The notes: a model not told the origin generated them from the sequence alone. A stretch of DNA of 64,000 nucleotides from Bacteroidetes bacterium HGW-Bacteroidetes-6 (GCA_002842495.1 PHDB01000006.1:1-64000); one strand, 5' to 3'; counted from the stretch's first letter, positions 28,559 to 38,698 are shown. Numbers and translations: made by a program.

Positions 28559-29815
28559 TCAGTTTACAATAAGTTTGATTGTTTTAGCCTCGCCGGCGGA
28601 ATAGAGACTTACCAAATAGAAACCTGCTGCGGGATCTGCAAAACTCCAATTGTACCTGTCCGTTTCTGTCTTGATGATAAATTCGTCTATAAGCTGTGAC
28701 TCCATATTTGAAACAACAACACGAATATCCTGATCTACAGGCAGGTTTTGAAATTCTATTTGTTTTCCAATGCTATTGTAATACAAATAAGCACTTTGCA
28801 GGCCCTCGGTCAAGTTACAGGTTACAAAAACTGGTGCCGATAAGGAAAACGAGCCGTCGTAATCGACTTGTCGAAGCCGAAAGTACATATCAGCGTCGCC
28901 ACTCACTCCAATAAAAGAGTATTGATGTACAATACTTGAGTTTCCGGCTCCTTGAACAATTCCGATTGTTTCGAATTGAACCCCATCGAGAGATTGTTCT
29001 ATTTCAAAATAATCATTGTTTGTTTCAGATGCAGTTGACCAATACAAATTTTTCTGATGAAAATAACAATTACCAACAAACGAAGTTAATTCAACAGGCA
29101 TAGGAGCTGGGCTACTCAGCTGAATGTCGTCGACGGCAAAAGAGGGATCGGTACCAGTCATGTCATCGTTATTTACCCACCTAAATCCAATCCTCACAGA
29201 AGGATTATTATTGGCAGATGCAGGTAATGCAATAGAATATGCTGTCCACAGGCCCTGTCTGGTACCATTGCATACACCACCACAACACGCTGTTTTTGCG
29301 GGATCGCTAATCTGTGACCAAGAAGAGCCATCAAAGTACCACAGCGTAGCATTATCGCTGGAGCCAGAACCAAACTCCATGTAAACAAAACTCAGCGTAA
29401 TATTAGTTAGGCCCGAACAATCAATAATTGGAGAATAGCAACGCGTATCGGATTGAGTTCCAGGCCAACCAAGAAAGGGGCAATAACCACCGGCATCATA
29501 ATTGGCTCCACCATCACCCATCGAGGTTGAACCAATATGCAAAGATTCATCAGAAACACATCCTGAGCCACAGACTCCTGCAAGATTTCCATTTTCAGCA
29601 CAACTGACATACCATACATTTGGATAATCAGGTAATCCGCAGCCCTCATCGGGATTGTTGGTAACTGTTGTCCACACTCCATTTACGCTTGAATATCCGT
29701 TTGCAGAGCAACCCGAGCCACATCCATTCTCGAAATCTTCACTCCAAAACACAATCTGCCCGCGTACAGGCAGAATGGTTACTAAGAGCAGGAAAAAAGA
29801 AATCAGCTTATGCAT
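28559..29815 (-). CDS. T9SS cargo with the same N-terminal domain as the 971-aa protein but a type A-like C-terminus
   Basis: MHKLISFFLLLVTILPVRGQIVFWSEDFENG...SLPASANNNPSVRIGFRWVNNDDMTGTDPSFAVDDIQL...; C-term GFYLVSLYSAGEAKTIKLIVN; start chosen at 29815. Confidence 0.85.
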   Translation of the reverse strand: MHKLISFFLLLVTILPVRGQIVFWSEDFENGCGSGCSANGYSSVNGVWTTVTNNPDEGCGLPDYPNVWYVSCAENGNLAGVCGSGCVSDESLHIGSTSMGDGGANYDAGGYCPFLGWPGTQSDTRCYSPIIDCSGLTNITLSFVYMEFGSGSSDNATLWYFDGSSWSQISDPAKTACCGGVCNGTRQGLWTAYSIALPASANNNPSVRIGFRWVNNDDMTGTDPSFAVDDIQLSSPAPMPVELTSFVGNCYFHQKNLYWSTASETNNDYFEIEQSLDGVQFETIGIVQGAGNSSIVHQYSFIGVSGDADMYFRLRQVDYDGSFSLSAPVFVTCNLTEGLQSAYLYYNSIGKQIEFQNLPVDQDIRVVVSNMESQLIDEFIIKTETDRYNWSFADPAAGFYLVSLYSAGEAKTIKLIVN

Positions 29816-29964
29816 AAAAAAAATCCTCAACATTATTTACAGTAAAAGTAATACCATGTAAGTTCAAAGAAAAATAATCCATGTATTCATTCATGAATCA
29901 GGACGAAAAAGCAAGCGTTTTACCTGTATCGGGAAGCAATGATACAGCTAAAACACTGTATATA

Positions 29965-30004
29965 TAAAAAATGCCCCAAAGCCATTAATCCGGCTTTGAG
30001 GCAT
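29965..30004 (-). terminator. Intrinsic terminator for the HMA operon
   Basis: ATGCCCCAAAGCC / GGCTTTGAGGCAT stem with one mismatch; on the minus strand followed by T6. Confidence 0.75.
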
Positions 30005-30041
30005 TAATCCAACACAAAATTGCGTTTTCTACACTAAAACA

Positions 30042-30440
30042 TCAATGCTTTCCTCCACAACCTGAGCCATTGCCTGTTCCCGTTTCACCGCCTTTGCAAC
30101 CACCAGAGCCTTCGCCACCTGCTCCTGAACAGCATCCATTCATGGCTTTTGCCTGATAACCAAGCTTCTGTATTCGCTGCACCAGTTCATCAGTGCTGGT
30201 TTTTTTAGGGTTATACTTCACTGTTACAACCTTGGTTGCCACATCGGCTTCTACATTTTTCACACCAGAGGCATAAGCCAAATCGCCTTCAATCTTTGCC
30301 TTACATGCGGCACATTCTAGATTCGTTGCAATTTTCACTTCCTGAGTCTTTTTACTCACTTTGGCTTCGCTCTGAGCCTGTGTAAACATTGGCGTTACAA
30401 ACATAATAACTGCCACAAACGAAAAAATAATCGATTTCAT
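30042..30440 (-). CDS. Secreted heavy-metal-associated (HMA) domain protein with Gly/Cys-rich tail
   Basis: 132 aa; signal peptide; NLECAACKAKIEGDLAYASGVKNVEADVATKVVTVKYNPKKTS; tail NGCCSGAGGEGSGGCKGGETGTGNGSGCGGKH. Confidence 0.88.
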   Translation of the reverse strand: MKSIIFSFVAVIMFVTPMFTQAQSEAKVSKKTQEVKIATNLECAACKAKIEGDLAYASGVKNVEADVATKVVTVKYNPKKTSTDELVQRIQKLGYQAKAMNGCCSGAGGEGSGGCKGGETGTGNGSGCGGKH

Positions 30441-30460
30441 ATGTTCTCCTTTTTTTGTTG

Positions 30461-30736
30461 TTAATTATTCTTATTCACACTTCCAACCGCACAACTGATG
30501 TACGACTTCATTTTTCTGCCAGCTGAGTTTTCACCTTCCGGCGGATAACCCAAACCACGAAGAACTTCCGAAAGCTCTTCGGTTCTGTCGGCTTGACCAT
30601 CATATCTAATACAGACAGCCGAAGCTTCGATATTTACTTCAACTTCGGTCACTCCATCCATTTCAGAAATATTGCGTTTGATGGTGTTTACACAACCTTG
30701 GCATTTCAGGTTCTCAACGAAAATTTTGCTTTCCAT
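30461..30736 (-). CDS. Cytoplasmic HMA-domain metal-binding protein
   Basis: 91 aa; VENLKCQGCVNTIKRNISEMDGVTEVEVNIEASAVCIRYDG. Confidence 0.85.
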   Translation of the reverse strand: MESKIFVENLKCQGCVNTIKRNISEMDGVTEVEVNIEASAVCIRYDGQADRTEELSEVLRGLGYPPEGENSAGRKMKSYISCAVGSVNKNN

Positions 30737-30738
30737 GA

Positions 30739-32964
30739 TTACTTTTTTTTGTTGAACTTAACTCTAATTCCTGCGTAAATCTTTCGGCCCATTACCGGGC
30801 CCCAAATAATGCCGCTATCAAAATATGGACTGTAGGGTTTGTCAGCCGACAGAATAGGATTTGCCTGTGTAAAATTGGTCAGATTTTCAACACCGCCATA
30901 CAAACTCCAATGCTTGAAGTTGCGGGTCAACTGCGCATGAATAATGGTATGTTCCGGCGAATAATCGGGCAAACGATACTCTTCGGGAAACAAGCTCCGA
31001 TCAGGCAAACGTGAACGACCAACAAACTGCCATGTAAGATCGGCCTGCCATTTTTTCATATTGCTGGCAAATGCGAATGTAAGCAGCCCCTTATAGTTGC
31101 TCACCAACGGTTTTTCCTGAAGCGTTCCATCGGGGAAAGTATAGCGAACATCGTTGTAGCGCAACGCTGCACGCACTTCAAGATGCCTGAAAACAGGGTA
31201 CGACACTTCGAGCTGTGCATTATGAGCATACGATTTCCCATTGAGACTATACACAAAAATACGCGAAGTATCCGACTCCATATCCAACAACATCTGGTTG
31301 CTAAAACTTGTTTTAAAATACTCGGCCGAAATACTCATTTCACGACCCAGAATATCAATGTAGCGAACTATCGAAACACCATAATTAAGAGCACGTTCTA
31401 AATCGGGAGTATCAACAAACACAAGCTTCCGTGCCGATGCAAGCACCGAAATGTTCTCAGGAATTACATACGGAGAACGATAACCCATGCCAACTGAAGT
31501 ACGCACTGTTGTATGCTGATCGACATTGAATTTTACATGCAACCGGGGTGTTGCTAAAAATCCAAAACGACTGTTGTAATCGCCACGAATACCAACCATA
31601 ACAGTAATTTTTTTCGGAAAAGCATAAGTGTATTGAAAAAATGCACCGGGCACAAACTCTTTTGTTTTCCAGACACTGTCATTCAAATTCTCGGCAATAT
31701 CGTCATAAACAAAACTAAAACCAGCATCGTAGCTATGTTTTATATCTTTAAACGGTGAATGAAAAATAAGATTTGAATAAAACGATTTCTGTTCACCTGC
31801 ATATTCAGTTGATCCAAAACGTGTATCAAGTCTATTCCACGAAAAAGAATTAATGAAGCCCACACTTCTCCCTGGTTTATTTTTGAATATATACCCCGTC
31901 TTTGCAAAAGCTTCTGCCCTGCTGTTGCGAATATCCGAAGTCCACAGCCCCTGCGGACTCTCGATAAAGTAAGGGCTGTTTTGGATTTGTCCACCTATCC
32001 TGTTTTCATCCATCAACCTAACTCCCCAGCGCATTTCGAGCCCTTTGGGGCTGATAGATTGCCAGAAATTGGCAACATTAACCTGATGTCCCGTGTTTAC
32101 ATCACGAAAGCCATCATGGTTACCATCAACATCCGTATTGTTGAAGGAATAATGTCCTAATACAATGGAACTGATTTGCTTGTTGATATCGTATGAAGTA
32201 TTCATGTTAAATTCCTGCCGCCCGGCATCGTTTGCATAATAGTTAAAAAACAGCAATTCGTCAGATTCGGGCTTTTTAAATTCAGCATTGATTTGCCCAG
32301 TAATGCTTTCATAACCATTCAAAACAGCCGATGTTCCTTTCGAAACCGAGATAGATTGCATCCATGTTCCCGGAATGTACTCGAGTCCGAAAGCCGAACC
32401 CAGTCCACGCATAAATGGAATATTCTCTATCATCAGTTGACTATAAATCCCCGAAAGCCCAAGCAGCTGGATTTGTCGGGCACCAGTAACAGCATCGGTA
32501 TAATTTACATCGACCGATGCATTGGTTTCGAAACTTTCTGACAAATTGCAGCATGCTGCCCGCTGAAGCTCACCTGTGCCGATTTCCTGATTCCAGAGTG
32601 GGTTCATTCTATCAAGATGCGATCCTGACGCATTGGCATCAATTTCAACTTCCGACAACATATTCGATTCCTGCAATTCAATATTAATGGTTGCGCTATC
32701 TATTAGAGCAAGCAAAGTATCGCTTCTATAGCCAACATATGAAAAAACCAAAAACACACCTGCGGGTGGTGTTGCAATACTAAACTTCCCATGTATATCG
32801 GAAGTAACACCCAATTTCTGGTTGCTCCAATACACATTAGCCATCGGAAGAGGTTCTTTGTCGCCTGTGGCAGAAATACCCGAAACGGTACCCGAAACAA
32901 TCTGCGCACCGGCAAACTCATATATCATGGCCAAAGCCATGAACAATAAAAATATTTTTTTCAT
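30739..32964 (-). CDS. TonB-dependent outer membrane receptor with carboxypeptidase-like N-terminal domain
   Basis: 741 aa; SGTVSGISATGDKEPLPMANVYWSNQKLGVTSDIHGKFSIATPPAGVFLVFSYVGYRSDTLL; plug domain and C-terminal barrel GVENLTNFTQANPI...GRKIYAGIRVKF. Confidence 0.92.
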   Translation of the reverse strand: MKKIFLLFMALAMIYEFAGAQIVSGTVSGISATGDKEPLPMANVYWSNQKLGVTSDIHGKFSIATPPAGVFLVFSYVGYRSDTLLALIDSATINIELQESNMLSEVEIDANASGSHLDRMNPLWNQEIGTGELQRAACCNLSESFETNASVDVNYTDAVTGARQIQLLGLSGIYSQLMIENIPFMRGLGSAFGLEYIPGTWMQSISVSKGTSAVLNGYESITGQINAEFKKPESDELLFFNYYANDAGRQEFNMNTSYDINKQISSIVLGHYSFNNTDVDGNHDGFRDVNTGHQVNVANFWQSISPKGLEMRWGVRLMDENRIGGQIQNSPYFIESPQGLWTSDIRNSRAEAFAKTGYIFKNKPGRSVGFINSFSWNRLDTRFGSTEYAGEQKSFYSNLIFHSPFKDIKHSYDAGFSFVYDDIAENLNDSVWKTKEFVPGAFFQYTYAFPKKITVMVGIRGDYNSRFGFLATPRLHVKFNVDQHTTVRTSVGMGYRSPYVIPENISVLASARKLVFVDTPDLERALNYGVSIVRYIDILGREMSISAEYFKTSFSNQMLLDMESDTSRIFVYSLNGKSYAHNAQLEVSYPVFRHLEVRAALRYNDVRYTFPDGTLQEKPLVSNYKGLLTFAFASNMKKWQADLTWQFVGRSRLPDRSLFPEEYRLPDYSPEHTIIHAQLTRNFKHWSLYGGVENLTNFTQANPILSADKPYSPYFDSGIIWGPVMGRKIYAGIRVKFNKKK

Positions 32965-33012
32965 TGGAAATTAATTACTGAAAAACTCCTTGGATTATTA
33001 AACCTTAATAAT

Positions 33013-33471
33013 TCAGGATTTACAGCAATCAAGCTTCAGGTTGTTGTACTTTACCACAATATACTTCGACGAATATCGGGGAGGTGATGAAAAATCGAAG
33101 CTTCTGTATATAGGAGACAAGGGTTGACTTTCATCGAAAAACTCATCTGCGATTACCATTGTTTCGGCAGGGCTATAATTTACTCCAATTGCGTCATCAA
33201 TGGATATCGTTTCAATTGTTTGAATAAATTCATGAATGTTTTCGCAACAGCGCCCGGAATTAATTGAATTTTCACAACAAAAACCGTGTTGATGATTGTC
33301 CGATTCACGCTCGCATCCTTCATGTTCGTGCTCACATGATTGTGGACCCTGCCACGAAATAATTTTATGCCCGGTTTCGTGACAAAGATGGGTGAAAATA
33401 TTGAACCCTCCTGAAGAAAAAATCAGCAGTGGAATCATCAACACTGATAATGAAACATTCAACAACTTCAT
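33013..33471 (-). CDS. His/Cys-rich secreted small protein, resembling the HYC_CC_PP family
   Basis: 152 aa; FTHLCHETGHKIISWQGPQSCEHEHEGCERESDNHQHGFCCENSINSGRCCENIHEF ... SFDFSSPPRY. Confidence 0.6.
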   Translation of the reverse strand: MKLLNVSLSVLMIPLLIFSSGGFNIFTHLCHETGHKIISWQGPQSCEHEHEGCERESDNHQHGFCCENSINSGRCCENIHEFIQTIETISIDDAIGVNYSPAETMVIADEFFDESQPLSPIYRSFDFSSPPRYSSKYIVVKYNNLKLDCCKS

Positions 33472-33628
33472 AGTACAAAGGTAAATTAAAATTTTCTGTT
33501 TACAGCAACCTCAACACCTCAGATGCTGATAATTATCATCTATTTATATATCTGTCTGTTTTTTTCGTAAACAAACTATTCATTTTTAGTAATTACGAAT
33601 ATCTATACCTTTGCGAAAACTTAATATC

Positions 33629-34633
33629 ATGAAAAGTTTGTATCTGTCACTGTTCATTGTGTTTGTTTCATTTACATCTTCTCAAGCGCAACCGGACACA
33701 ACCAAGCCCGATCCGGGGTTGTTTTTTGCTGACATTCACACCTACTTTCAGCACGACCTGAATGCAAACTGCACTCCACAATCGTCATTTGGACTTACAA
33801 CTGCCATTTTAGGATACAAAAAAAGCTTCTCACAAAAAGCAAGCGGAACCATTTTGTACGACGTAACCCGAACAACAAATTTCATGTATCCCGATACTAT
33901 TGGAATCAACGGCTACTTCGAGGGAAGCAAATACACGGCTTTTTTAAAAATGGCTGAAATAGACTGGAAATTCTGCAAATGGGGAGAAATGGGCATTGGG
34001 CAATTACTCAACGAACAATACCTGACTGTTCAGGATAAGCACTGGGGAATGCGCTACATAGCTACCACCATGCAGGAGCTGTTTCGGTTTGGTATGCCTG
34101 CCGACTTTGGCATTAGATTAAAGATAAAACCCATCGAAAGCCTGGTAGTCAGTTTTACGGTTGTTAATGGTGATGGCCCTTTTCGCTATCAGGATAATGA
34201 ATCGAATTTTCTGTATAGTGCAAATGTTGAATACCGACCTAAAGATTTCCTGATTTTTAAAGTTTATGCCGATTACGAACAACATCCTTCTGTATTGAGC
34301 GAAAATCGTTCGGTCATAAGTGGCTTTGCAGGGTTCAAGTCGAAAAAATGGATGGCTGGCGCCGAATACAACTTGGTAAAAAACAACTCATTTTCGTCAG
34401 GCACCGATTTATCAGGTGTAAGTCTGTTTGCTTCGACGAAAGTTAAACCCAAGGCAACTGTTTTTGCACGAGCCGACTACCTAAGCGAGTATGGGAATGT
34501 TAAAAACGAAACATTCTGGCTTACAGGCGTTGAATACAGACCTGTTTCAAATCTGGGTTTAGCCGTCAGCATGAAAAGAAATACCTGGCTAAACACAACC
34601 ATGATCTGCCTCAACGCTGGTATACGATTCTAG
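33629..34633 (+). CDS. Outer membrane porin-like protein
   Basis: MKSLYLSLFIVFVSFTSSQAQPDTTKPDPGLFFADIHTYFQHDLNANCTPQSSFGLTTAILGYKKSF...; alternating beta pattern; start at ATG 33629. Confidence 0.7.
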   Translation: MKSLYLSLFIVFVSFTSSQAQPDTTKPDPGLFFADIHTYFQHDLNANCTPQSSFGLTTAILGYKKSFSQKASGTILYDVTRTTNFMYPDTIGINGYFEGSKYTAFLKMAEIDWKFCKWGEMGIGQLLNEQYLTVQDKHWGMRYIATTMQELFRFGMPADFGIRLKIKPIESLVVSFTVVNGDGPFRYQDNESNFLYSANVEYRPKDFLIFKVYADYEQHPSVLSENRSVISGFAGFKSKKWMAGAEYNLVKNNSFSSGTDLSGVSLFASTKVKPKATVFARADYLSEYGNVKNETFWLTGVEYRPVSNLGLAVSMKRNTWLNTTMICLNAGIRF

Positions 34634-34776
34634 CAATTTTCCTGCACCGATACACTTTGCCAAACAATTATTAAACAATTTGCTTTACAATTTTTAAGCG
34701 GGTTTAATTATTCGTTATAACAAGTATTTGCAAAGAAGTACTTTCTTTAGCCTGCTTTTTACAAAAAATCTTTTCC

Positions 34777-37700
34777 TTGATGCAACAAAACAAGGATAAA
34801 AACAATCTTACATCGGAAACCAAACCAGCTAAAATGAAAAATATTTTATTCAGTATTGCTGCAATGTTTTTGGCAGTCGTCGTTTCGGCTCAAACAAAAA
34901 CTTTTCAATTGCAGGGGGAGCACACCGGCTTATCGGTTACAACAACAGCAGGACAAAATTTCTCAGCTGATTTTTCGATCAACGAATTTGCGTTAACCCG
35001 AGTGAACACAAGCAAGGGATATTTTACAATGTTGGATGTTCCGACATTCACTAAACGCTACGACGATGGGAAACCAGCCGTTCCACTGTTTAGCAAAATG
35101 ATTGAAATTCCCGAAGGAGCCACGGCAAACATAAACATCGTCAGCTACAATATCGAAGAATTCGATCTGAACGATTTAGGTTTTACTGATAAAATTGTGC
35201 CTGCTCAACCATCGTGGAGCAAAAGCACCGACCCGAGTAATATGGTGTTTTATTACGACAACAACTTTTATCAACTGAATCAGTTCAGCCAAAACGAGCT
35301 GATAAAAGTGGTTCCGGGTGGTATAATGCGAGGTGTTTCGTTTGGAAATATTATTATTGATCCTATTAGCTACAATCCTGTCACAAATAAAATTGAAGTT
35401 TACACCAACATCAACTTTGAAGTTACTTTCAAAAACACTTCAAAATCGGCCTTGTATCAGAATAAAAAAGAAGTACTGTACAGCCCTTTGTATTCCGGGT
35501 TTTATAAGGAAATTCCCAATTATTCCACACCTTCCACAAAAGATGTTATCACAGAATACCCCATCAAATATGTAATTGTTTCCGATCGCATGTTCGAAAC
35601 AGCTTTGCAATCTTTCATTCAATGGAAAACAGAAAAAGGATTTACTGTGATTGAAGCATACACCGATATGCCAGCCGTTGGAACAACAACAACAAGTATC
35701 AAGGCTTATCTTCAGGGATTGTACGATGCAGGAACCGTTTCGGATCCAGCTCCAACATATATTTTGTTTGTTGGCGACGTTGCTCAGATACCCAATTATA
35801 GCAGCCAATCGTCGGGAACACACGTAACCGACCTCTACTATGCCTGCTACGATGGCGCTTCCGACAATATTCCCGATGTATACTACGGTCGGTTTAGTGC
35901 ACAGAACGTTAGTCAACTCACTCCACAAATCGACAAAACATTGATGTATGAAAAATACACCATGCCCGACCCAAACTATCTCGACACAGTGGTTATGATT
36001 GCTGGTGTCGACGATGGAAGCTCTCCAACCGGAGGATTCTCTCAGGTATGGGCAAATGGCCAAATAAACTATGGAACAACAAACTATTTCAATGCTGCTC
36101 ATGGTATTTATTCGTACACCTATTTGTGGCCTGTTTCAAACAATTCGTCAACCGATGCATTGATAAGAGCTAATATTGGCGCTGGAGTTGGTTATGCAAA
36201 CTATACGGCACATTGCGGATCCTCCGGCTGGTCCGATCCATCATTTTCAACAAGCGATATAGCCAACCTTAACAATGCCAACAAATATGGATTGCTTGTA
36301 GGGAACTGCTGCCAATCGAACAAATTTGAAGAAAGTGCCTGCTTCGGCGAAGTGATGTTGCGGACTCCCAACGAAGGAGCTGTTGGCTACATTGGTGCAT
36401 CCGACTACAGTTATTGGGACGAAGATTACTATTGGGGAGTAGGAAACACCTCCAACATTATTGAAAACCCAACATACGCCGGAACAGGACTTGGCTCGTA
36501 CGACCGAACATTCCACGATCAAGGCGCAGCAACCAGCGAATGGTTTATTGCCAATGGACAAATGATTCAGGCAGGAAACCTGGCTGTACAGGCGTCTACA
36601 TCATCGTTGAAAAAATATTACTGGGAAGAGTATCATCTTATGGGTGACCCATCTGTTATGAATTACTTTTCAAAACCCGACCCCCTCACTATTTCATATA
36701 CCAATCCCTTGCTTGAAGGAGCCACATCGCTGGTTGTAACAACCGAACAATACACTTATGTTGCCATTTCGCTCAATGGAGTTTTGCTTGATGCTGAATA
36801 TTCGGGAACAAACACTTCGGTTACCCTCAATTTTGCAGCGCTTCCTGGTCTCGATACCGCATTGATTGTTGCAACCAAGCAAAACAAAATTCCACATATT
36901 GCCGAAGTGCCAATCGATGCACCAATGATAGCAATCGATGCACAAATGTTTGAAGTGATAAAACCTTTGACAACTTATAGCTGCACAGGTGTTCAGGAAA
37001 CACCAAGAGTAATTATCCGCAATCGTGGAACCAACAATCTCACAGCTCTCAATGTGAAATACAAATTCAATGGAGGCTCGGTTCAAACCACACCGTGGGC
37101 TGGCAATCTTGCTTCGTGGCAAACCGACACCATCGACCTGTCTGCAATTACCATTGCCAACGGCACCAATACCTTTGTTGTTTATACCGACAACCCCAAC
37201 AGCAGTAGCGACCTGAACACAACTAACGATACACTAACCTTCATTTTCAATGCTGCTACACAAACCATTGCTTCAGATTTCACTTTAACCGATACTTCAT
37301 TTTGCAGTGGCCCTGTAACAATTACCCCAACAAACAACAGTACTGGTGGAAGCTCATATCTTTGGGATTTTGGCGATGGCAACACGTCAAGCATTTTTGA
37401 ACCATCGTATATTTACAACACAAATGGTTTCTACACTTTATCGCTGATTGCCGATGGGGGAATTTGCGGCTCGGATATTTCTACCGTTCAGATTCAAATT
37501 GGGGCAGAACCACCAGTGGTAAGCGACACCAGTTCCTGCGGAGCAGCTTCGTTTTTACTTACAGCAACAGGCAGCAATCTTTCATGGTACGATGCTGTTG
37601 TATCAGGAACCCTTCTCACAACCGGCAATACTTATACAACGCCATTGTTGAGCAGCCCTGTAACTTACTATGTTTGTTCGAGCATCACAAATAGCTACAC

Positions 37701-38634
37701 TGGTGGTAAACCTGATAATTCGGGAACCGGGGGTTATTTTACCAGCACTACGATTCACGGAATTATTTTCAACTGTTATTCACCTGTAACCCTGAAAACG
37801 GTTAAAATATATGCTGGGGCTGCGGGAAACCGAACAATTACATTGCAAAATTCGGCAGGAACTACACTCGACCAATTGACAGTAAACTTAGCTGCCGGTG
37901 AAAACACAATAACTCTCGATTTCGATATTCCAGTTGGAACAAATCTGAAGCTTTTGGGTCCTGCTTCTCCAAACTTGTATCGCAACGGTTCGCAAACAGG
38001 GCCAAACCTTTATCCTTTTTACGTTGGTGATGCTATTGAAATGGTTCAAAGCACCGCTTCGGGTTACGAAACACAGTTCTATTACTACTTCTACAACTGG
38101 GAAATTGAACAAACCTGCCAGAGTGCAATGATCCCTGTTGAAGTAAACGTTTACGACGTTCCGGCTACTTCATTCACTTTCTCGGCCAATTATCTCAATG
38201 TCAATTTTACAAACACTTCAACCGGCAGCGGTTCATATTCCTGGGATTTTGGTGACGGAAATACTTCAACACTCGCAAACCCAAGTCACATTTATTCTGC
38301 AGCCGGAACTTATTGGGTAGTTTTAACTCAAACGAATTCATGTGGTAGCGATGTCGATTCGCTCGAGGTAACTGTTGATGTAAACACTGGCATCGTTGAA
38401 AAATCGAACAAAACAATCATTTATCCTAATCCGGCCAGTAACAACGTTACCATTAGCTCAACTTCTGAAATCATTCACATTGAACTATTCGATGCCAAAG
38501 GAACGCTCTTGTATTCGGATGCCGTAGAGGCTCTGAAAACAATTCTCAATATAGCTGAATATTCAGGAGGTCTTTATTACTTAAGAATTACAACGGCTGA
38601 TGGCGTAGAATACAAGCCTCTAACCATTGAATAA
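34777..38634 (+). CDS. Gingipain-like C25 family cysteine peptidase with PKD domains and T9SS type A sorting domain
   Basis: 1285 aa; IKYVIVSDRMFETALQSFIQWKTEKGFTVIEAYTD, ILFVGDVAQIPNY, YTAHCGSSGWSDPSF, GLLVGNCCQSNKFEESACFGEVMLR; PKD SYLWDFGDGNTS, C-term IIYPNPASNNVTISS. Confidence 0.92.
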   Translation: MMQQNKDKNNLTSETKPAKMKNILFSIAAMFLAVVVSAQTKTFQLQGEHTGLSVTTTAGQNFSADFSINEFALTRVNTSKGYFTMLDVPTFTKRYDDGKPAVPLFSKMIEIPEGATANINIVSYNIEEFDLNDLGFTDKIVPAQPSWSKSTDPSNMVFYYDNNFYQLNQFSQNELIKVVPGGIMRGVSFGNIIIDPISYNPVTNKIEVYTNINFEVTFKNTSKSALYQNKKEVLYSPLYSGFYKEIPNYSTPSTKDVITEYPIKYVIVSDRMFETALQSFIQWKTEKGFTVIEAYTDMPAVGTTTTSIKAYLQGLYDAGTVSDPAPTYILFVGDVAQIPNYSSQSSGTHVTDLYYACYDGASDNIPDVYYGRFSAQNVSQLTPQIDKTLMYEKYTMPDPNYLDTVVMIAGVDDGSSPTGGFSQVWANGQINYGTTNYFNAAHGIYSYTYLWPVSNNSSTDALIRANIGAGVGYANYTAHCGSSGWSDPSFSTSDIANLNNANKYGLLVGNCCQSNKFEESACFGEVMLRTPNEGAVGYIGASDYSYWDEDYYWGVGNTSNIIENPTYAGTGLGSYDRTFHDQGAATSEWFIANGQMIQAGNLAVQASTSSLKKYYWEEYHLMGDPSVMNYFSKPDPLTISYTNPLLEGATSLVVTTEQYTYVAISLNGVLLDAEYSGTNTSVTLNFAALPGLDTALIVATKQNKIPHIAEVPIDAPMIAIDAQMFEVIKPLTTYSCTGVQETPRVIIRNRGTNNLTALNVKYKFNGGSVQTTPWAGNLASWQTDTIDLSAITIANGTNTFVVYTDNPNSSSDLNTTNDTLTFIFNAATQTIASDFTLTDTSFCSGPVTITPTNNSTGGSSYLWDFGDGNTSSIFEPSYIYNTNGFYTLSLIADGGICGSDISTVQIQIGAEPPVVSDTSSCGAASFLLTATGSNLSWYDAVVSGTLLTTGNTYTTPLLSSPVTYYVCSSITNSYTGGKPDNSGTGGYFTSTTIHGIIFNCYSPVTLKTVKIYAGAAGNRTITLQNSAGTTLDQLTVNLAAGENTITLDFDIPVGTNLKLLGPASPNLYRNGSQTGPNLYPFYVGDAIEMVQSTASGYETQFYYYFYNWEIEQTCQSAMIPVEVNVYDVPATSFTFSANYLNVNFTNTSTGSGSYSWDFGDGNTSTLANPSHIYSAAGTYWVVLTQTNSCGSDVDSLEVTVDVNTGIVEKSNKTIIYPNPASNNVTISSTSEIIHIELFDAKGTLLYSDAVEALKTILNIAEYSGGLYYLRITTADGVEYKPLTIE

Positions 38635-38649
38635 CTTCACACTTTTCAC

Positions 38650-38677
38650 AAAAAGCCCTGAAAATTCAGGGCTTTTT
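38650..38677 (+). terminator. Intrinsic terminator
   Basis: AAAAAGCCCTGA-AAAT-TCAGGGCTTTTT perfect hairpin. Confidence 0.88.
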
Positions 38678-38698
38678 GCTTTTTGGAACAATTTATGC

